Origin: Protea cynaroides
Lineage: Eukaryota > Streptophyta > Magnoliopsida > Proteales > Proteaceae
Reading direction: 5' to 3'
DNA length: 64,000 nucleotides
NCBI GenBank assembly: GCA_028583415.1
Contig: CM053266.1
Location: 38,373,758-38,437,757 of the forward strand
In this document: piece after piece, positions 1-10,728 of the stretch
Layout of the letters: each line of letters opens with the position of its first letter
How positions within the stretch are numbered: position 1 is the first letter of the stretch
Made by a program: the position numbers and the translations under genes
The notes under the pieces: model-generated
Databases searched by the model: none
Seen by the model: the letters and a program-made list of their open reading frames with translations, nothing else
Told to the model about the DNA's origin: nothing

Positions 1-908
1 TGAAATCTGGGTTCTCTTTCTTTTTCCTTTAAATAATGAGTCATCTATCATTTTTGTACTCCTATTTCCTCGCTAACGTATAAGATTCAATATACCCACT
101 AGCGTATAAATCTCTCTAGCTCCTATATGAAAATATAAGCCAATTTTGGTTCCAACTCTGCTATATATGAGGAATTGAAAAGGAAGGGGTAGCTTGGTAG
201 CTTTTAGCGCTTTGGAGTTTTATGTAACATTCACAGCTTTGGACGATTGGGCTCACACAAGAGCGCAAGCCATGTTCTGATGTTCCTGCTTAATTACAAC
301 AGTAGTATCCACGAGAAAGACGGGTTAATTAGTTGTTTGATTTGGTCCCCATGCCAGTCCCCACATGCACCTTGGTTTTGGCTCTTTCAGTGGTAACCAA
401 GAAAGGCACATTTGTCTACGGTTTCTTGTCCAGTTGTGACTCAACCCAATCACAATTCATAACTACTGCCCTCTTTCTATGGATGATTCGAAGAAGAGGT
501 CGGCATACCTCCACAGACGTGAACGTCTCTGTCAAAGTCTCCGACGCGAAAGCCATGGTCTAGGGATGAAGTTAGATGATGAAGCTGTGGTGTAAGTAAT
601 ATATAGTTACCAAACAAGTATGTGATAATAAGTTCTCCATTGCAAATTTCAAATCTCCAAGGAGTATCTGTATATATTCTGGTTGAAATCACCAAGGGAA
701 AATCGAAATGAATTTAAATTAAATTAAGTTTTTTTTTTTTTTTTTGATAGAAAAATTAAATTAAGTTAATAGGGGCCAGAGTAGAAGTCCCTTTCAAGCT
801 TAATTTGATTGAAGAAAATCAATGACCACAAAGGAGTATAGAGAACAGACTTTCAACGGTGAAAAGAGTCATGGGAAGCTCTATCTGCTGTGATTGAGAT
901 ATGGTACC

Positions 909-1073
909 TAGTAGTCGATACGGTATCGTTTGATATAAGATCCAATACCTGAACGATGTGGGCGATATTGACTTATTACGGTCAATACGGACCGATATTT
1001 GTAGACACGTAACTGATTTTGATCGATATTGACCAACGCCAACGGTATATGATCGATACCATATCGGCTACTA
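909..1073. mobile_element. Small terminal-inverted-repeat element (MITE-like), about 165 bp
   Basis: The left end TAGTAGTCGATACGGTATCG (909-928) is matched by the reverse complement of 1054-1073 at 18 of 20 positions. The interior is AT-rich with more 'cgata' words and no open frame. The size and long terminal inverted repeats suggest a miniature DNA element. I could not define a target-site duplication, so its superfamily is open. Confidence 0.6.
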
Positions 1074-1190
1074 ATTCCAATACCAATACCCTGAAGTCCT
1101 GAACTAAATGGATCATGAGGTCACGCCTCATGACACCGTACTCTCAGATTCTCATCCCCATGAAGATTGAAAATTACCTCAACAGTAACT

Positions 1191-1191
<1 letters not shown>

Positions 1192-1233
<42 letters not shown>
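1192..1233. repeat. (GA)n microsatellite
   Basis: About 20 uninterrupted GA dinucleotides. Confidence 0.9.
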
Positions 1234-1237
<4 letters not shown>

Positions 1238-2157
1238 TTTTACGTACGTACGTATATTCAAAATCTATGAAATGACATGCTTTTATTTCTCATGAGGTAT
1301 TTTCTTTCGTTCCATAGTTTTTTGGGTAAATTAATTTGTCCACATATCGGATTGGATTCTTTCACTCTCCAATCTCCACCTGATCTATTGGGTTGTTCGG
1401 GATAGAAGTCTCCCTTGCGGCAGGTGTACTTGTCGAGGGTTCGATTTTAATCGATACATATATCGATGTATTAGTATGTATACCGATTGAACTTTAACCC
1501 TTAAATTCTGATTGAAATCCTCCTATTGCCGAAGAGGATTTCAATCCTACCTGGATAGTTGGCCTTTCCCTTCCTATGGATGCACATCGTCTCCTCCCAG
1601 TGATTCTGGGAGGACGCGGCAACTTATCTCAGATGACTACCACGTGACTTTTGGTTGAATTCGAGACCCACGTCTGAGCCGGCAACCCCTGTCGGCTCGA
1701 CTTGTTGGCTGGGTGTCGGCTCGGACGTGGGTCTCAAATTTATTGAGAGCCACGTAGCAATTATCCAAGACAGGTTACCACTGTCCTCTTAGAACCACTG
1801 AGAGGACAGGATGCGGATCCCCTTTCCTATCAAGTTTGGGTGCGAAGTTAACGTACAGTATTAATTAACAGCGTTAGTATTATCTATTCCTCAGAAGCTA
1901 GTTGACCATCATCAAGAATCAAGAATCAAGATTCTCTCCACTCCCACTGCATGCATGCCTTGATGTGTTAGTGCAAGCCAAGCCAGTCGGGGCTTTGACG
2001 AGTGGCAGTGGCGAGTGGTGTCTGACGAGTGTCGCTTTGTATGAGGAATGGCAATAGCTGTATGTAGACCAGCTGATGTTTGATGGTTGATGCATGATTG
2101 TTGTGGTATGCGTCACATAATTAAATTCTAACCATTGACTACATAAACAGGCAAACG

Positions 2158-2231
2158 GATTTTGTGTTATGTGTGGTGTGTGATGTTTGGTGTGGATTTT
2201 GTGTTATGTGTGGTGTGTGATGTTTGGTGTG
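2158..2231. repeat. 37-bp tandem duplication
   Basis: The unit beginning gattttgtgttatgtgtgg occurs twice back to back (2158-2194 and 2195-2231) and appears identical. Confidence 0.85.
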
Positions 2232-2501
2232 ATTAGGGCTGCAACACGACTTGGTTGGGTTGGATTTTTCAAAACCCTAACATTAATTTTGGCTATTTAA
2301 ATTTAACTCTAATCCAGTCCAATTCTGTCAGAGTCAGAAAATATACAATCCTAACTTTGATCCTGAGAGGGTTGGGCCTAACCCTAATCTATCCTGATTG
2401 ATCCTGACAGAGTTGGATTGGGCTAGGTTAAACTTGATTAACCTTGATTTAGGGTTGGAATGACCCAGATTGACCCATAAACATACAACAAATTGTCAAA
2501 T

Positions 2502-2513
<12 letters not shown>

Positions 2514-2550
<37 letters not shown>

Positions 2551-2553
2551 CAA

Positions 2554-2590
<37 letters not shown>
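2514..2590. repeat. Compound (AT)n-(CA)n-(TA)n microsatellite
   Basis: An AT run of about 35 bases is followed by 'aacaaa', a short CA run and a second TA run. The minus-strand frame rich in Ile-Tyr across it is a repeat artefact. Confidence 0.9.
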
Positions 2591-3644
2591 GGATCGGACT
2601 GGGTTGGGCTCAACCCAGGGGGTCAACCCTAATCCAATCCAACCCTGTCAGGGTTGATCAAAATTTGAACCCTAATCCAATTCTATCAGGGTTTGGATCG
2701 GGTTCAACCCTATCAGAGTTCAGGATGGGTTTGGACAGATTCGATTCGAGTTGTTAAGATAAAACTTACACTGTGTACATGATGCCTCTATTTTAAATGT
2801 ACTTTATAATAATTGATTAATGAGCTAAATTAATTAAGTTTCCCTTTATAATACAATTATTCTTTTGTATTAAATTCCAACTGTTTCAGGGTCTAGGACT
2901 CTAGATGGCTCTTATCCAAATTATTTCACAACCATTTCCAAATAATATATACAGGGTGGAAATAGCTATTTAACATGAATAAATGACTAAATGTTACTAA
3001 TTAAAGAGTGTTCTTAAAAAGCAAATAAAGAATTGTGACGGATGGGGTTCACGTGTTAGATGGGGGGTATTTCAGTAACATCACATTAATCTTTCTCTAT
3101 TTCAAATGAAAAGGGGTAAAATGGGTACGATGGAAGAGCCTTCCAGAAACGACAAGCACACTGTCTGAATCGAGACTCGCTTCCCCAGTTGCTTTAATTA
3201 TCTATCAGCATTTTTTTTACCCTGCTCCCGTCTCGACTCTCCTCTGATAATGGAAAGAGAGAAGAAAGTAGACGAAGAGGAAGTACCGGTGGTGGAAAAC
3301 TGAGCGTCGGCAGTTTCATTGGGGTTTTTCTCTTGGACGACAGCCACATAACCGTTTCTTCTTCCTTCTCCAATTATTTTAGTGACAGGGAGTGAAAGAG
3401 AAGAGTGAGCTAGAGAATCAGGAGGGGGGGTGGGGGAGGGCGTTCTTTTTGTTTGAAGAAGGTGGATTCCTTCTGCACGTTACTAGGCATAGAAAGAAAG
3501 GGTGAAGTGGATGGCTTATTCTTGTTATTGTGGGTTGGGAGAATTGAGAGATCGCTCAGTACTCATGAATCCATGATCGTACTCAAGTCATTTTAAGTTC
3601 GAACCTACACTCTCTGTTGGTTTGGTGTACTAGTGTTTGTTTCC

Positions 3645-5972
3645 ATGGCGTTCACCATGGCAACGCGGGTTACTGGAGAGAGCAGGAGCAAGAGTGTAGG
3701 AGTGGTGATATTACTTTGCTTGATGGCTCTTATCCCCTTCTCATGCGCTGCTGCTGGGATGCGCATTTCCCGTCAGAAGCTGGAAGTTCAGAAGCATTTG
3801 AAACGCCTCAACAAGCCTGCCATTAATAGCATCAAGGTTCCCTCCTCTTTCTTTCTCTTCATCATTAAGTATCGTCCCACCCCCCCCCCCTCTTTTTTTT
3901 TTTTCTTTGGTTTCGATTTTTCCTGCAATGGGTTTTCTCCTTTTTATTGGTCCTCCTCTATAGGCATTTGATTTTCCCCAATTTTTCCTCCCACCACCTC
4001 CCCTCCTCTTTTCAGTCGATCTATTTACTTTTTTCATACTTTTTGGTGGGATTATTTATAGTGAGCCTTTCCTTTTTTTTCTTTTGTATGTTTATTAAGA
4101 TTATTTTGTGCATATGAGTGGTGATGATTATTAGATTTCTTGTATGTTATGAATTTTCTATTTCGCTGCTGACAGAGCCCAGATGGAGATACCATTGATT
4201 GCGTCCATGTTTCTCATCAACCCGCTTTCGACCATCCTTTTCTCAAAAACCATACAATACAGGTTCGTGTTTCTCCTATCAACTTCTGGCCTTGGTTGGT
4301 TTACTGCTTATAGGTTTCCTTCTATTTTTTCCCCTACTTTATGTAAGGCGTTTATTTTATTTTATTTTATTTTTTCTTCTTGCTTAATTTGTAGATGAGA
4401 CCTAGCTTTCATCCACAAGGCCTGTTCGACGAAAACAAGGCCATTAGAAAGCCCAGACAAAGTTCAAGCTCCATTACGCAGCTGTGGCACTTGAATGGTA
4501 GATGCCCAGAAGGAACCATACCCATCAGAAGAACAAGGGAAGATGATATACTAAGAGCAAGCTCGGTCAAAAAATTCGGAAGGAAGAAACACAGAACCAT
4601 CCCTCAGCCCCGTTCTGCGGATCCTGACCTGATAAATGAAAGTGGTCATCAGGTAAAAAGGAGGAAGAGATGGGAAAAAATCCAACTTTTTTGGCTACTT
4701 TTCTTGCTTTCCACCCGTTTTCACAGTTATATACGTCTCATTTTCTTTTTTCAATTTATTTTTGAGTGAGTAGCATGCAATAGCCTTTGTGGAAGGGGAC
4801 AAGTATTATGGAGCAAAAGCAACCATAAATGTATGGGAACCCAAGATCCAACAGACTTATGAGTTCAGCTTGTCTCAGCTCTGGATTTTGGGAGGTTCTT
4901 TTGGGGAAGATCTCAACAGTATTGAAGCTGGTTGGCAGGTATTATTTCCATATAATTCTAAAATTATTTGCGTTGCAAAAAAAAGTGTTAATTAAGAATT
5001 CTATTATGGGTTCTTCTTTAGTTGATTTTTCTTCTTCCGTTTTCAAAATACAGGTCAGCCCAGATCTCTATGGAGACAATAATACGAGACTCTTCACCTA
5101 CTGGACTGTATGCCTCCATTTATCCTTTCTGCTTTTGGGTCCATTTTCTTTTTTATTATGTTTCTAGTGCTCCTTTTAAGGTTTAACCATCTGACTCATG
5201 CTCGTTTTACCTCTTTCTCCTTATAGAGTGATTCTTATCAGGCCACGGGTTGCTACAACCTACTCTGCTCAGGCTTTATTCAGATCAACAATCAAATAGC
5301 AATGGGTGCAAGCATCTTTCCTGTATCTGGCTATCATGGTTCCCAGTATGATATCAGTATACTTGTCTGGAAGGTAAAAACCAACAAAGCATCCTTCTGT
5401 CCATGATGAAAGATATAATAATCAACAGAAAAGCAGAACAAAATCCAAGGACCCACAAAAATTGAGGGATTAAAAAAAAATCACAGAAAAGCTGCTGAGA
5501 ACCTGACGTTTGTTCATATATGAATTCCTTTTCTATTTTTTTTCCTATATTTAATTTGTATGCGAGTGAATTTAAATCTGTTATGTCATTGTAGGACCCA
5601 ACCCAGGGGAACTGGTGGATGCAATTTGGGAATGATTATGTGTTAGGCTACTGGCCTTCCTTTCTCTTCTCATACTTGGCGGACAGTGCATCGATGATTG
5701 AGTGGGGAGGAGAGGTTGTAAACTCAGAACCAGATGGTGAGCATACATCGACGCAGATGGGTAGTGGTCATTTCCCTGAAGAAGGCTTTGGCAAGGCAAG
5801 TTATTTCAGGAATATTCAGGTTGTCGATAGATCCAATAATCTAAGAGCCCCAAAAGGAATCGGCACCTTCACTGAGCAATCCAATTGCTATGATGTCCAA
5901 AATGGCAATAATGGTGATTGGGGGAACTACTTCTACTATGGTGGTCCTGGCAGAAACCCCAATTGCCCATGA
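3645..5972 (+). CDS. Neprosin-family (DUF239) secreted protein, probable glutamic peptidase relative
   Basis: Seven coding exons: 3645-3836, 4176-4262, 4395-4652, 4774-4938, 5054-5107, 5227-5373 and 5595-5972. All junctions are GT-AG and phase 0; the product is 426 aa, the usual length for the family. The ATG at 3645 has a good context (ttccATGGcg) and opens a signal peptide with a hydrophobic core at about residues 24-37, ending in SCAAAG. Residues 45-170 resemble the neprosin activation peptide (DUF4409). The neprosin domain follows, with VEGDKYYGAKATINVW near residues 185-200, then SGFIQI, ISILVWKDP, GYWP (319-322) and WGGEV (338-342). In Nepenthes neprosin two glutamates are catalytic; Glu186 and Glu341 are the likely counterparts here by motif, which is inference. 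Most plant paralogues have no proven substrate; a role in the apoplast or wall is likely. The reading frame is unbroken. Confidence 0.93.
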
Positions 5973-5994
5973 GGGATAAATAATTAATTCCAAG

Positions 5995-5995
<1 letters not shown>

Positions 5996-6038
<43 letters not shown>
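5996..6038. repeat. (CT)n microsatellite in the neprosin-gene 3' UTR
   Basis: About 20 CT dinucleotides start 24 bases after the TGA stop. Confidence 0.9.
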
Positions 6039-6041
<3 letters not shown>

Positions 6042-7126
6042 GTAACATTCAATGTAACTTAATTCTCTTCCCATTTTACTTTACACCTTCTACCTTTCCT
6101 AGGTATCTCTTTCTTTTGTTATGTATTGGGAAGTTTACACTCTGTTTCTCACTCACTCTCCCCATAAGAGGTTGGAGAGGGGGGTTAGATTTATTATGTC
6201 CAGAGGAACGGGTAGGCCTTTTTCATATTCTTGGTTTCTTTGTATTCGTTTGCTTCTCTCTCTCTCTCTGAGTGGCTTGTTAATGGATGGATGGATGAGA
6301 TTTTAATGCTCGATTGAGATGATGTAAATTCAAAACGAATGTGATTCTAAATTATAATGGTGGGAGAATCCCAGTGCCTTTTGTAAGCATCTAACATTTG
6401 TGGGGACTTTTGGGGAGGGAGACTTGTTTGAAAAGATGTATGGAAAAAAGTGGTGGTTTCCATGTGTGTTTGGGTGGCCATGTGAGTTGGAATTGGATGG
6501 CGTTATTTTCCATCTCTGTCCTTTCGGAGGTTAAAAAACCGAATCTATATGCCCTTTCGAAGGAACTCCAAGTCTCCAGCCGCCCCCACCAACTAACTTT
6601 TCTTTTTCTGTTCTTGTTAGCTCAATTATTTGTTAAGGAGGTCATCAGTGGTGGCAAAGATGATTCTCATTTCATTATGAAAGAGCTGTGTGGGTTACAA
6701 CCAGACATCGTGATGATTTTCATTTCCATTATGAAAGGGTTGTGTCACCTGTGTTTCTGTCCATAGATCTTAACATCCCATCCCCTTCAGGCTTCAATAC
6801 TGATCCATTAGGAAGTGTGCATTAAAGGGATCCCTTGTTAAATCAAGCTAAAATTTTCATGAATGGCCTTGCACAATGCACCATTGTACATGAATGAAAC
6901 CTCTGGATTTTTATACATGCACCCCCTCTCATAATTTCAGAATTTCCACTCTAGCTTCGATGGTCCGGTTGTGAAAAACGATAGTGCATGAATCCCCCTT
7001 CCCCTACCATCGGGGACTTATGGGAGAAGGATCAAATGATAAAATGATAAAATGATAAAATTTTGTTCTTTGTATATCTGAGATGGTTTAAATAAGTTCA
7101 CGTGTTAAATTTCAGACCAAAATGTT

Positions 7127-7268
7127 GATTTATCCCATGGAATGTCATACCCTCTCATATTGTCTCTTGAATTTATAACAAATTTTTAGATAATGTAGAT
7201 TTATCCCATGGAATGTCATACCCTCTCATATAGTCTCTTGCATTTATAACAAATTTTTAGATTTTTTT
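7127..7268. repeat. 71-bp tandem duplication
   Basis: The sequence starting gatttatcccatggaatgtc occurs at 7127 and again at 7198. The copies differ at only a few positions across about 70 bases, so the duplication is fairly recent. Confidence 0.8.
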
Positions 7269-10082
7269 AACGTTTTGTTTTGTCTCTCAGAGTCTCACTC
7301 ATATGGTTGGTTCTGTTTTTCACCAAAAAATAAATAAAAATATATGGTTAGTCTTGTTCGAATTGTAGCTTGACATATGAGTAGAGGATATTAAAGTGTA
7401 ATAACTCACAAAAATTTGATCCAATCCATCAACCTAGTCCCAAAAGATCATTCTCTCCTTTGTAATGTGGGGTAGGGTTCCTCAACAATGCCACTATGGA
7501 GAAATCTCACAAAATCAGGGAGAGGAGAGTGAAACAGTGTCAGTTATGTGAGGGCATTCCCCACCATTGCCACAGTGGATGGAACCTCCCACAACGCACA
7601 AATAAGTATATGAGAATAGGATTTTTATATATATATATATATATATAACTATCAAAAAATTTATGGGAATAGATATCTTCAATGGAAGCCCACAATGTCA
7701 AGAAAAGAGAGAGAAACTACAAAATCCCTACAATATGAGTGTGGCAAAGAATCCATGATTAGGACACCTAGTTCTGCCACATGGAATAATGGTGGCAAAT
7801 CCAATCATAGGATGCTCAAGAAATTATATGAATTGGTCATTTGTAAAATTTAAAACTCAAATTCTTCCCCACTTGTAATGTCTATGATTATGTAATATTA
7901 TGTAATCTTATGGTGCTTTCTTAGTAGTCTTGGAATCTTAGGGACCTAGAGGTTTTCGCGGACTTTCTGCTGAATCAGACTTTTGGCACGTGACGAAAAT
8001 TAGGCGCTGGACGGAATAGTTTTATACACCGATTGGAAGATTAAGAAAAGGGATCACCTTGTTCTTTCCCTTGGTGAATGGAAAAGAAAACTACTGAAGA
8101 AGCCAACCACACATACTTTCATGATTTCATTCAAATAGCTGAAATCTTTCATAGTATTAGTATTTACTTGTCAAAAATCAGGTGCAATCAATCAGAGCCT
8201 ATGCGGTTTTAGGCCCAGAAAAGCCCTGGAACTTGTGCTAATCAGATGCTTATAATTACTTAACAATTTTTTGAAAATATTTGAAAGATTACTAGAGTTG
8301 TGACTTGATACCTTTTATCACATCAAATACATACCTATTAATGTATATATAGATGAAATTGATTCCAAACACGCCCTTCTTTTGCATTGCTTATAATTTC
8401 CAATAGGCTTGCCATTTTTTTATGTCACGTGGACTAATGATTTGGCACTTTGATAGCTAGAATGAGTTCTTTCAAATCTCCAAATGAATATTTTTGTAAA
8501 TTGTACACAATGTGGCATATCCATCCAGGTAATTTAATCCTTTTCTTTTTGTTATCTATGTTGCAGCCCAGGCTGTTTCTAGGCTCAAGCCCAGATCAAC
8601 TTTTAAATACATAAACCCACTTATACCCCCAGACGTTGGGCTGTCATCGGGTCGGATCTCACATTATAAATTCCCTCTACTTTACCAAACTAAAACCTAT
8701 AAATCCACCGTCCGTAATTACTATCCAAGGACTTAACAGTAAATTCAAATCTTTTTATATTTGAATTCCTGTTATTTCGTTGCTACTCTCGGTTTAAGAT
8801 CCAAACCAAACCAGGGGAGGGGATCCAACTTGGCCCAACCTATTCAACCTAGACTTTCAACCAAATTGGGTTGCTTGGGTGGACTGAAACTCAATTTGGT
8901 TCAAGATTTATCAATATCGGGTTACTAATTACTTGTGTAGGATAAGGGATGAGGGACAATACTTTTTCTTAGAATCAAATGAAATGTTAAAGTGTCATCA
9001 AAAAGTCTAATTCAAGCAAATATCTTTCAACGTCGTGACATGAATCCCCATGTGTAACCATACATACTTATGCTAGTTTGAGATTTCCATCCATTATTAT
9101 GCATTCTCATAGTCTTAGATTTTAAAATTATAGGAATTTACCACTTGGCAATTATCTCGGGCTAAGATAATACATGTGAAGAAGAGACTTTAGATCCATG
9201 GAAATCCATGGATTTTGGGCTATTCAATATTTCCAATGGGAGCAGCATTGATAAGCTTTTTATCAACATGAACATGGTCTATTTTATAAGTTTGCCATTT
9301 TTCTTTCATATAAATCCGTAATTGGTATTATGAGAAGTATTATAGAGGTAATTTTTCTATCCCTCCTCCAATGAATAGAAAATGAAAAATATTTATACAT
9401 CCTAGTATTAGGTATTAGGTATTAGGTTATAGCTTGAAATCAAATATTTTGGAGATATAATTTATGAATCTGGTGCCAACATATTGGCCTTCAAATGTTG
9501 TTATGTAAACCTTTTGGAAATTTATTATACGCTCATCTATCTACCCAATAATTAATTATAATTTGAAATGAGGTATTGAGGTTTCCTTATTCTAAGTAAG
9601 TAAGTAGAATGCCAAGACAAGACTTGCGGAGAATATCACTTACTCCTTATGACTTTTACGGTTTTTTACTTTTTTTTTTTTACCAAAAAGAATTAAAATA
9701 AAAAATAAAAAAAATTATTATTATGACTTTTACGGTGGAGTGTGGACCCCTCGTCGTCATCGACAGTAATTTTGCATAGGAACTAAACTAGGTAGGAAGT
9801 GGAGCCAATTATGTAACTGTAGCGAGGACTAAAGACTAAAAAAAAAAAGGTCCAGAAGAGGGAGTCAATGTAAAGTTGGGGATGGACACGTTTTTCTTCA
9901 GCGCGTGCTTTGCTGCAGCAGCAGGTAGGCTTCCCCCGAGTAATTAATTTATGAGAAATTAAAAGTTATATTAGAATTATCAATTATGGTTTTATTATTA
10001 TTGTTTTTCTATTTTCAGACATAAATATTAAATATTGTTTAAGAGCAGTTTATTCACATTTCCTACCATTTTTGCATTTTAC

Positions 10083-10197
10083 TCACTGGAGTCTGGAGTC
10101 TGGAGTCTGGAGTCTGGAGATGCTATTTATTTGTTCTTCACTTCCGCTTCTTTGTTTTTTTGTTCACACACTCGCGTTCACACACTCGCGTTCACAG
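10083..10197. repeat. Short tandem repeats in the DEK1 promoter/leader region
   Basis: About five copies of a 7-bp unit (ctggagt, 10086-10119) are followed by two copies of a 14-bp unit (cacactcgcgttca, near 10167-10194). Both lie 530-640 bases before the DEK1 start codon. Whether they are in the promoter or in the transcribed leader cannot be told from sequence alone. Confidence 0.7.
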
Positions 10198-10694
10198 AAG
10201 ACACTCTCTTTTCCTCCACTCCACTTTCAATCCTTGCCAAGGAACCCTTTCAAACTCCTCATGTAGGGTTTCAGACGAAAAACTAGTGTGTCAGTTCTTC
10301 GTCTAAGATTCTCAAGGCAGCACAACATAAACCAAAACCCTAACTCATATCATCATTTCATTCTCTTCTAAACCTCTAACTCAACCCTAAATTTGAGTCA
10401 CTCCATTCAATGTCCTTTTCTTCCTCTTCACTCTCGTTTCTCATTACTAGTTGAAACTTGACACCGCTGGTCTTGGAAGTCAAATTCATGAAGAAATTAC
10501 TCACTTACCTTGGAATCATCACCTCTTCCCTTTGTTCTGAATAGTTTGCCTTCCCAAGAAGATTAGGGGGACTTTGCATAGTGGTTTCTTTTATTTCTGT
10601 TCCGGACCTCCATCAAGTCTGGGTTCTCATCTTTGTGGATACTTTTCTGTTTTTTGTGCTCCACCTGCTTGAATCGTTTTCTCTTCGTATCTCT

Positions 10695-10703
10695 ATGACG
10701 TGA
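10695..10703 (+). promoter_or_regulatory. Two-codon upstream ORF (Met-Thr-stop) before DEK1
   Basis: ATG ACG TGA ends 25 bases before the DEK1 start. Its context (tctctATGac) is weak compared with the main start (agagccATGGag), so leaky scanning with possible reinitiation is plausible. This assumes the leader is continuous with exon 1, which the sequence allows but does not prove. Confidence 0.45.
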
Positions 10704-10728
10704 ATTTGAAGTTTGAGGGGGAAGAGCC

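Larger units (their letters stand above)
1..3644. other. Intergenic region upstream of the neprosin-family gene
   Basis: No convincing gene is visible. The region is AT-rich and contains a small TIR element (909-1073), a GA microsatellite (about 1192-1233), a 37-bp direct duplication (2158-2231), an AT/CA/TA microsatellite (about 2514-2590), and a stretch with many 'aaccctaatcc'/'gggttgg' words in both orientations (about 2230-2760). That stretch looks like an old dispersed repeat. The last 400 bases (3240-3644) are GA/CT-rich and probably contain the promoter and 5' leader of the neprosin-family gene. Short open frames here, for example at 333-563, show no codon pattern or family match I can recognise. 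Confidence 0.6.
5973..10728. other. Intergenic region between the neprosin-family gene and DEK1
   Basis: It begins with the neprosin gene's 3' UTR, which carries a CT microsatellite right after the stop. The rest is AT-rich with no supported gene. Visible items are a 71-bp tandem duplication (about 7127-7268), a short TA run near 7627-7647, 'attaggt' triplets near 9410-9428, and the probable DEK1 promoter and leader from about 10000 onward. The open frame at 6398-6766 has no recognisable family and no splice-consistent extension. Confidence 0.6.

Noticed and set aside
333..695. Overlapping short open frames on both strands near the window start
   Set aside because: No recognisable family, no splice-consistent extension and no supporting context.
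2438..2626. Minus-strand open frame rich in Ile-Tyr
   Set aside because: It is a translation of the AT/CA/TA microsatellite and has no other content.
6398..6766. 122-codon open frame downstream of the neprosin gene
   Set aside because: It lies just after the neprosin 3' UTR, contains a repeated phrase (ttcattatgaaag), and shows no domain I recognise.
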